The notes beneath the pieces are model-generated. The model had not been told where the DNA came from, ran no database searches, and worked only from the letters and a program-made list of their open reading frames with translations. This document shows, piece after piece, positions 29,745 to 34,812 of a DNA stretch of 34,812 nt. The position numbers were made by a program, and so were the translations under genes. Source of the DNA: Nocardia cyriacigeorgica NBRC 100375 (GTDB taxonomy: Bacteria; Actinomycetota; Actinomycetes; Mycobacteriales; Mycobacteriaceae); assembly GCF_000308555.1 (NCBI RefSeq), contig NZ_BAFY01000034.1, positions 1 through 34,812 of the forward strand. The letters run 5' to 3'. Each line of letters begins with the position of its first letter. Positions within the stretch are counted from its first letter, which is position 1.

Positions 29745-30275
29745 GTGTCGCGGACCAAGCCGTTGATCGGGCCGATGGCGCTGGTATGGACGCTGGGTGT
29801 GCCCGTCGCGGCATTCTTCTTTCTGGCCGGCACCGTGAAGCTTGTTGGCGCACTGGCCGACCTGTCCGGTTCGGACCTCGCCGCAGTGCTCGTTCTCCCC
29901 GCGAGCGCGCTCCTGGGCATACCCGCATGGATGCTGCTCCTGAACGCGGCATGGCGGCTGCGCCGCGGCTACGTGCGCCGCGTCGGGAGCCCGGCGGAAG
30001 CCGTTGTGGTCGAATCCGACCTGCGATGCAAGCACAGCCGAGCCTTCTTCGGCTTCGATCTGTGGCGCGTGCGGATCGAAACCCGGTCCGTGCACCCGGA
30101 CACAGGCGACGAGGTCCGCGTGCGAAAGGAATACTTCTACCACCAATTCCGCGAATCCCGAGCCCGCGCGATGGTCGAACAACTGCACGCAGGGGCGACC
30201 CTGCCAGTAGTGGTCCACAAGAAGTCGGCCATCCTCGAGATCCCCAAAAGACCGGTCTGGACCGATATCTGGTGA
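29745..30275 (+). CDS. Two-span membrane protein, hypothetical
   Basis: A 176-residue protein with two membrane helices (ALVWTLGVPVAAFFFLAGTVKL and AAVLVLPASALLGIPAWMLLL). A cytoplasmic or extracellular strand-rich domain follows, with AEAVVVESDLRCKH, FDLWRVRIETRSV and LPVVVHKKSAILEI. The layout recalls DUF3592-type proteins, but I cannot confirm that. GTG 29745 was chosen because GAGGAG lies 4 nt before it; GTG 29733 and ATG 29775 are alternatives. A -10-like TAGGAT is at 29707-29712. An AT-rich hairpin follows the gene. Confidence 0.78.
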   Translation: MSRTKPLIGPMALVWTLGVPVAAFFFLAGTVKLVGALADLSGSDLAAVLVLPASALLGIPAWMLLLNAAWRLRRGYVRRVGSPAEAVVVESDLRCKHSRAFFGFDLWRVRIETRSVHPDTGDEVRVRKEYFYHQFRESRARAMVEQLHAGATLPVVVHKKSAILEIPKRPVWTDIW

Positions 30276-30338
30276 ATCGGTGTCCGCTGCTGAGAGCACC
30301 TGTGACGATTAGCTCTCGCGCTGATCACGCCGCGTGGG

Positions 30339-30379
30339 GCAATGATAAGCGCACTTATTATAGGTGTGTTTATCATTGC
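30339..30379. repeat. AT-rich 16-bp inverted repeat between convergent genes
   Basis: Arms at 30339-30354 and 30364-30379 share GCAATGATAA/TTATCATTGC perfectly. The remaining six positions pair with two G-U wobbles, which are only allowed in plus-strand RNA. The 9-nt loop is TTATTATAG, containing TATAAT on the minus strand. The right arm abuts the stop codon of the phosphoesterase gene. A terminator without T-run, or an operator, are the main options. Confidence 0.6.
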
Positions 30380-31165
30380 TCAGTACGGTGCGACGCCGAT
30401 CCACCCACCCATCGGCACACTGCGGAAATGTGTTGTCAGGGCGTGATTTTCATCGATGACGTGCAGCGCTACGGCAGGGTCCGGTGCGTAGTCCATTACG
30501 CGGTCGGGCAGGGCCAGTTCCCATTCGCCGCCGAGGACCGACGCGGTGCTCGGCGCTACGAGGAGGGGCTTGCCGGCGAAGGTGGTGGTCGCGGCGGAGT
30601 GGGCGTGGCCGGTGAGGACGGCGAGGATGCGGTCGTCGGCGGCCACGAGTTCGGCCAGGCGGCCGGGGTCGGCGAGGGCGATCTCGTCGACGACCGGGCT
30701 GTAGAGGTGGGCGGGGGGATGGTGCATGGCCAGCAGGATCGGGTCGTCGGCGGGGGCGTCGGCGAGGACGCCGCGCAGCCAGTCGTAGGTGTCGTCGGTG
30801 AGGTGGCCGCTGGGTTCGCCGGGGACGCTGGAATCGAGCAGGATCAACGTCAGCGGGCCGACGCGGTGGGCGTGGTTGATCGGTTCGGTCGACGACGGCA
30901 GCCCGAGCAGAACCTCGCGGAACGCGCCGCGATCGTCGTGGTTACCCGGCAGGGCGTAGACGGGGATATCGGCCTGTAGGGCGATGCGCGCTTCGGCGTA
31001 CTGATCGGGTTTACCGGAATCGGTGACGTCGCCGGTGACCAGGATGGCGTCGGGCCGTCGGCGTAGATCGGCCAGATAGGCCATGACCCGCTCTGCCCGT
31101 TCGACATTGCGGGGTCCGAGATCGAAATGTGTGTCGCTGACCTGAGCCACCAGGATCATGCCCAT
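30380..31165 (-). CDS. Metallophosphoesterase (CpdA/Rv0805-like)
   Basis: A 261-residue calcineurin-like phosphoesterase. The metal motifs are in order: DTH at residues 11-13, GDVTD at about 45-49, GNHDD at about 74-78, MHHPP and GHAHS. This set matches class III cyclic nucleotide phosphodiesterases such as CpdA and Rv0805, so hydrolysis of 3',5'-cAMP or related phosphoesters in the cytoplasm is likely. ATG 31165 was chosen; ATG 31159 is two codons further in. A class III cyclase gene lies two genes upstream on the same strand, which fits a cAMP role, although the gap of about 240 bp argues against one operon. Confidence 0.92.
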   Translation of the reverse strand: MGMILVAQVSDTHFDLGPRNVERAERVMAYLADLRRRPDAILVTGDVTDSGKPDQYAEARIALQADIPVYALPGNHDDRGAFREVLLGLPSSTEPINHAHRVGPLTLILLDSSVPGEPSGHLTDDTYDWLRGVLADAPADDPILLAMHHPPAHLYSPVVDEIALADPGRLAELVAADDRILAVLTGHAHSAATTTFAGKPLLVAPSTASVLGGEWELALPDRVMDYAPDPAVALHVIDENHALTTHFRSVPMGGWIGVAPY

Positions 31166-31406
31166 CTGCTTTCTCTGGGGGATCGCTCCATTGCGAACAG
31201 AGTGCACCGCACCTCCCGCAGTGCCCTGTTTCAGGCTAGTTGACCAGCGGAATCGTTGTCGCCATGAGGCTCGCCACCTGGATTTCTGTTACCGCGAGAC
31301 CGTGTTGCGCCTCATAGTGAACTGTCCAGCGAGGATCGGCACGGCCTGTTAGTGAACGCCGCCGGCCACACCCGGAACCTCTGCTGACCGCACCTGCGAT
31401 CAGCGA

Positions 31407-32177
31407 TCATCCGAGCCGGTCTGCTGCGCTACTCAACAGCTCGGCCGCGGTGCCCGGTTCGGCCGCCAGCGGCGCCCAGAAGGCGTCACCGGGCTCCGCC
31501 TCGAGGTTCAACTCCGGCGGGGTCCGCCAGTCCGCCGCCAGCCCCAACTGCCAGGAATGCAGGTAGGTGCGGTCGTGCGTGCCCGATTTGTCGAACAGCG
31601 GATCGCCGGCGATGGCATGGCCGATCCAGGCCAGGTGGACGCGGATCTGATGACGCCGCCCGGTGACGGGGCGCAGCGCGAGGACGGTGTGGTCGCCGTG
31701 CCGCAGCACGGTCGCGAAGCGGGTGGTGGATGGGTAGTTCTTGGTGTCGAGCAGATCACCGGGCTCCACGAACCAGCGGTCCCCGGTGGTCTGAATGCTC
31801 TCCCTCGGCGCCGCGATCCGCACCCGGTTCTTGCGCCCGACACTCAGCGGCAGCTCGATGGTGCCGGTGTCGGGTAGCTCGCCCTCCGGTGTCGTGACGA
31901 TCGCGAGATACGTCTTCCGCGCGGTCTGCTTGTTGAACTGCCTGGTCAGCTGCCCATGCGCGGCGAGATCCTTGGCCAGCAGCACCACACCCGACGTCAC
32001 CTTGTCGATGCGATGCACCGGATACAGCGTCTCGCCGACGGCCGCCGCGGCCTGCACGATGTCGGTGTCGTGCCGTTCGCCGGTCACCGAGATCCCCGCG
32101 GGTTTGTTCAGCGCGACGATCGCGTCGTCCTCGGCGATACGGCAGCGTTCACGCAGGTCGGGCCAGTCGATATCCAC
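31407..32177 (-). CDS. RluA-family pseudouridine synthase
   Basis: A 256-residue RNA pseudouridine synthase of the RluA family. The catalytic aspartate is Asp58 in HRIDKVTSGVVLLAK. The family C-terminal motif TGRRHQIRVHLAWIGHAIAGDPLF is present. There is no S4 domain at the N-terminus, so it resembles the short RluA/TruC-like forms. It isomerises uridines in rRNA or tRNA; the exact site cannot be read. GTG 32177 is supported by a -10-like TAGGCT (minus strand) that ends 7 nt before it, giving a leaderless transcript. Confidence 0.93.
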   Translation of the reverse strand: MDIDWPDLRERCRIAEDDAIVALNKPAGISVTGERHDTDIVQAAAAVGETLYPVHRIDKVTSGVVLLAKDLAAHGQLTRQFNKQTARKTYLAIVTTPEGELPDTGTIELPLSVGRKNRVRIAAPRESIQTTGDRWFVEPGDLLDTKNYPSTTRFATVLRHGDHTVLALRPVTGRRHQIRVHLAWIGHAIAGDPLFDKSGTHDRTYLHSWQLGLAADWRTPPELNLEAEPGDAFWAPLAAEPGTAAELLSSAADRLG

Positions 32178-32190
32178 CGGGCCGAGCCTA
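32178..32190 (-). promoter_or_regulatory. -10 element of the pseudouridine synthase gene
   Basis: On the minus strand TAGGCT (32190-32185) is followed by 7 nt and GTG 32177. No clear -35 is visible. It supports a leaderless start. Confidence 0.4.
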
Positions 32191-32234
32191 GATGAGCGCC
32201 CACGAAGCCTCCCCGTCGCTGGGCAGGATCGGGC

Positions 32235-33242
32235 TCAGCGGTTCTTCCCGTTGCGCCGCAGCACGTGCGGGCGCAGCCGGTTGAAGCCGCGTACCCGCAC
32301 ACTGCGCAGATGCCGGATGGCGAATTCGGGTTCACCGGCGAGTTCGGCGGCCGCGGCGTCATCGACGAGGACGGTGCCGGGCCGCGCCACGCCGGTCAGC
32401 CGGGCCGCGATGTTCACCACCGAGCCGTACAGATCCCCGAATCGTTGCAACACCGGCCCGTAGGCGACGGCGACGCGCAGTTCGGGCGTGGTGCCGACGG
32501 TCATGGTGCTCTCTTGAATGGCCACGGCGATCCGGGCCGCCTCGAGCGCGGTTTCGGCGGCGAACATGACCTCATCGCCGACGTTCTTGATCACCCAGCC
32601 GCCGTTTTCAGTGATGGCGGCCGTGGTGGTGGATTCGAACGCCTCGAGCAGTGTGGACAGCTCATCGGGGTGCAGATGCCTGGTCAACCGGGTGTAGCCG
32701 ACCATATCGGCGAACCCGACGGCCAGCTCCCTGGTCGAATCCGCGGCCGTGCCCGCGCCGTCGAGCGAGCGGGCCAGGGCAGCCGCCAGATGCCTGCGCC
32801 AGGCGTAGGCGTGCAGTTCTTCCAGGATCTGCACCGTCGCCTCGGTGGCTTGGCGGGCGATGGTGGCCGGATCGGCGTCGGGATCGGCGGCGGCCACGCG
32901 GCGGGTGATCTCGTCGAGCACCAGATCCACCTGCCATTCGGCCAGCCGTGCCATCGACTGGCCGATGGTGCGGGCGGTCGCGGCCTGCTGGCGCAGATCC
33001 GTCGACGCGAGCACGCCCAGTTCGCGGAACTCGCGCACGGCGCGTACGTCGGCGTCGGTGTAGTCCAGCGTCGCCTCGTCACCGCCCGCGGGGAAACCGA
33101 GCGCGACCCACAGCCTGCGCGATACCTCGACGGGCACACCGGTCTGGCGTGCCACATCATCGCGGTTGTAGCGGCGGGTGCCGTCCAGCAGGTACGTCTC
33201 GACGACCGACTGCACCAGTTGCGTCATCTCGGGCGACACCAT
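32235..33242 (-). CDS. Class III adenylate/guanylate cyclase
   Basis: A 335-residue protein. The N-terminal 160 residues form a helical regulatory domain like that of Rv1264/Rv1647. The C-terminal catalytic domain carries every class III residue. Metal-binding residues are Asp179 (VGFADMVGYT) and Asp223 (IKNVGDEVMF). Substrate-defining residues are Lys219 and Asp270 (RFGDLYG), and the transition-state pair is Asn277 and Arg281 (VVNIAARL). The Lys/Asp pair predicts ATP as substrate, so it should make cAMP. The spacing between these residues equals that in Rv1264 as I remember it. ATG 33242 is preceded by TAGGGT and 7 nt, a leaderless start. Confidence 0.94.
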   Translation of the reverse strand: MVSPEMTQLVQSVVETYLLDGTRRYNRDDVARQTGVPVEVSRRLWVALGFPAGGDEATLDYTDADVRAVREFRELGVLASTDLRQQAATARTIGQSMARLAEWQVDLVLDEITRRVAAADPDADPATIARQATEATVQILEELHAYAWRRHLAAALARSLDGAGTAADSTRELAVGFADMVGYTRLTRHLHPDELSTLLEAFESTTTAAITENGGWVIKNVGDEVMFAAETALEAARIAVAIQESTMTVGTTPELRVAVAYGPVLQRFGDLYGSVVNIAARLTGVARPGTVLVDDAAAAELAGEPEFAIRHLRSVRVRGFNRLRPHVLRRNGKNR

Positions 33243-33255
33243 GTCCGAAACCCTA
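33243..33255 (-). promoter_or_regulatory. -10 element of the cyclase gene
   Basis: On the minus strand TAGGGT (33255-33250) is followed by 7 nt and ATG 33242. No clear -35 is visible. It supports a leaderless start. Confidence 0.4.
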
Positions 33256-33312
33256 CGGGGCCGGACGCTGCCGAACGAGGTTCTTGCGACGAGATTGTGG
33301 CGTCACACGAAA

Positions 33313-34812
33313 TCACCGGAAGGCGATCGGCCTGTCGGTCGGCAGGTTGACGAAACTCGGCGCGTTCGGATCGAGCACCAGATGCTGCGGCTTGAGTTCG
33401 CTGGCATTGAGCATCGGCCGGAAGGCCAGCGCCTTGGGCGAATTGCCCGCGAAGACGTCCACCCGCAGCCGATGCCCCGGTTGCAGGATGGCCTGCGTGG
33501 GGATGACGGCGATATCGAGCGTGATCGCCTCGCCCGGCGGCACCGGCAGCACGCTGTCGAGGGTGATCGGGTTGTGCGGTGCGGTCAGATCGCCGTTGGC
33601 CGAACGGGTGCTCTTGGCTTCGTCGATGGCGCGCAGCGAGGAGGTGAGCTGCCCGGTGGACAACACCGTGGACCTCCCGTCCGGTGCGACGTCGTTGACG
33701 GTGACGTTCCAGTACCCGTCGGCGGCATCGTGCACGGTATTGAGATGGACGTTGATCGGTCCGGAAATCACGGTCGGCTCGGTGATCTCGGCGCTGGTGA
33801 AGGTGAGTCCGTTGCGTTCAGCGATCCGGGAATCCTTGGCGCAGGCGTCGATCACCGCCGTCATGCCCGCCGAACCCTGGGCGGCGTCGCGCGAGCATGC
33901 GGTGGTGAGGCCGGGGGCGACGGTGAGGCGGGTGGTGTCGGGGGCGGGCGCGGCTGTCAGCGAGCCGTCGTGCAGGCTGTCGCGGGTGGTGCCGCTGGGT
34001 GCGCCGGACAGATAGACCCGCCGGTGCGTCATGCCCGGTTTCGGGAACTCGGGGAGGGTGACCCAGCCGCCGCCCTGCTCCCACACCGTGACCGGCCCGA
34101 ATCCGGTGACGCCGTTGTCGATGTCTTTGAGCCAGTGGTCGAACCAGGCCCGCTGCAAGACATCGAGCCGAGCCGGTGCGCCCGGAACGCCCGTGCCCGC
34201 ACCGGGGTTCGCGTGATAGGTGTCGCCGACCACCAGCTTCTTCTGGTCCGCGGGCAGCGGGATGGCGTTGTAGAGGGTGGTGGCGCTGTTGGCGAAGATG
34301 TCGTGCCAGCCGCCGTAGACGAAGGTGGGCACGCCGACCTTCTCGGGACGGCCCATGATGCCTTCCCGGAAGGCGCTGTTCTCGTCGAGTGCGGCCGAGA
34401 GCGCGGGCGGCACATTGTGCAGCGAGGGCGTCAGCAGGGCCTGGGCCAGCAGGTCGAAGTTGGTGAGCGGATCGCGGCGACGGTCGTTGAACCAGCGCCA
34501 GTCGAAGGTGCCGTTCAGCATCGAGCTGATATCGGGCAGCAGTTTGGCGTTGTTCACCGAGTTCAGCCACATCGGCAGGAAGGTGGTGCCGATGCCGCCG
34601 CCCGGCGCCACCACATCGCGCATGAGGTCGCTACCCGGTTCCACCGGGAAGATCGCGCGCAACGACGACGGGGGGTTCTCCGCCGCCCGTAGCTGATTGA
34701 TGCCGGAATAGGAGCCGCCGCTCATCGCGATCCGTCCGTTGGACCACGGCTGGGCCGCCGCCCAATCGATCACCTCGCGGGTGTCGAGTTGTTCGCGCGC
34801 GCCGAGGGTGTT
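33313..34812 (-). CDS. CocE/NonD-family serine hydrolase, N-terminus cut by window edge
   Basis: The last 499 codons of a hydrolase of the CocE/NonD (X-Pro dipeptidyl-peptidase S15-like) family; the frame is open to the window edge. The nucleophile elbow is GGSYSG, preceded by the family phrase REVIDWAAAQPWSNGRI. The acid is in the strand end VYGGWHDIF and the histidine probably in DTYHANPG. The C-terminal jelly-roll domain has VISGPINVHLNTVHDAADGYWNVTVNDVAPDG and RLRVDVFAGNSP. Members hydrolyse esters or amides and many are secreted; the signal peptide, if any, lies outside the window. Confidence 0.92.
   Translation of the reverse strand, partial: NTLGAREQLDTREVIDWAAAQPWSNGRIAMSGGSYSGINQLRAAENPPSSLRAIFPVEPGSDLMRDVVAPGGGIGTTFLPMWLNSVNNAKLLPDISSMLNGTFDWRWFNDRRRDPLTNFDLLAQALLTPSLHNVPPALSAALDENSAFREGIMGRPEKVGVPTFVYGGWHDIFANSATTLYNAIPLPADQKKLVVGDTYHANPGAGTGVPGAPARLDVLQRAWFDHWLKDIDNGVTGFGPVTVWEQGGGWVTLPEFPKPGMTHRRVYLSGAPSGTTRDSLHDGSLTAAPAPDTTRLTVAPGLTTACSRDAAQGSAGMTAVIDACAKDSRIAERNGLTFTSAEITEPTVISGPINVHLNTVHDAADGYWNVTVNDVAPDGRSTVLSTGQLTSSLRAIDEAKSTRSANGDLTAPHNPITLDSVLPVPPGEAITLDIAVIPTQAILQPGHRLRVDVFAGNSPKALAFRPMLNASELKPQHLVLDPNAPSFVNLPTDRPIAFR

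Noticed and set aside
31315..31357. Direct repeat TAGTGAAC, two copies 35 bp apart, in the gap before the phosphoesterase gene
   Set aside because: Eight bases only, no flanking inverted repeats or transposase remnants; could be chance.
1..34812. tRNA, rRNA, riboswitch, insertion sequence, integrase or attachment site
   Set aside because: None could be recognised on either strand; the low-GC segment has no adjacent integrase or tRNA in the window.

Overview
The window looks like chromosome from a high-GC member of the Mycobacteriales, most probably Nocardia. The evidence is the GC-rich coding sequence, many GTG starts, several leaderless promoters (a TAnnnT hexamer 4-7 nt before a start codon), and an actinobacterial gene set: conservon operon, AccD3/EchA6, LigD, EspG, EspC-like and WXG100 type VII secretion (T7SS) proteins, DUF3558 lipoproteins, and a DUF397 gene next to an XRE-DUF5753 gene. 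No rRNA, tRNA, CRISPR array, insertion sequence or phage gene was seen. No gene-free stretch exceeds 300 bases.

Layout. 1-2337: a conservon-type signalling operon (end of a sensor kinase with LPQR repeats, Roadblock/LC7 protein, DUF742 protein, Ras-like GTPase). 2373-3965: accD3. 4169-9234: an XRE regulator/membrane protein pair, an aldo/keto reductase, a flavin monooxygenase-like enzyme, then echA6 and a metallo-beta-lactamase-fold gene that match the M. tuberculosis Rv0904c-Rv0905-Rv0906 neighbourhood as I remember it. 9273-12338: ligD flanked by two short MT0933/Rv0909-like genes and closed by a hairpin terminator. 12354-14083: a secreted glycine-zipper protein and a WXG100/YbaB pair. 14199-17047: an ECF-type transporter with both ATPases fused to a membrane domain. 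17115-19336: a zinc-type CDF exporter, an AraC regulator and a tiny zinc-ribbon-like protein.

19396-27188 is the accessory-looking part. EspG and a PPE/EspB-like protein are divergent from an EspC-like protein and an 831-residue WxG-containing effector. Facing the effector gene is a leftward run: a 132-residue helical protein followed by three DUF3558 lipoproteins. No ESX core component is present. Base composition drops from about 65% GC to about 43-50% inside the last third of the effector gene and stays low through the lipoproteins, which suggests a transferred or exchanged segment.

27282-30275: a BldB/WhiJ-type pair (DUF397, XRE-DUF5753) with a perfect palindrome in its divergent promoter, facing a DUF4254 gene and three small or membrane proteins. 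30380-34812: metallophosphoesterase, RluA-type pseudouridine synthase, class III nucleotide cyclase, and a CocE/NonD-type serine hydrolase cut by the window edge.

All family assignments are by eye from motifs and memory of related proteins. No database search was run.
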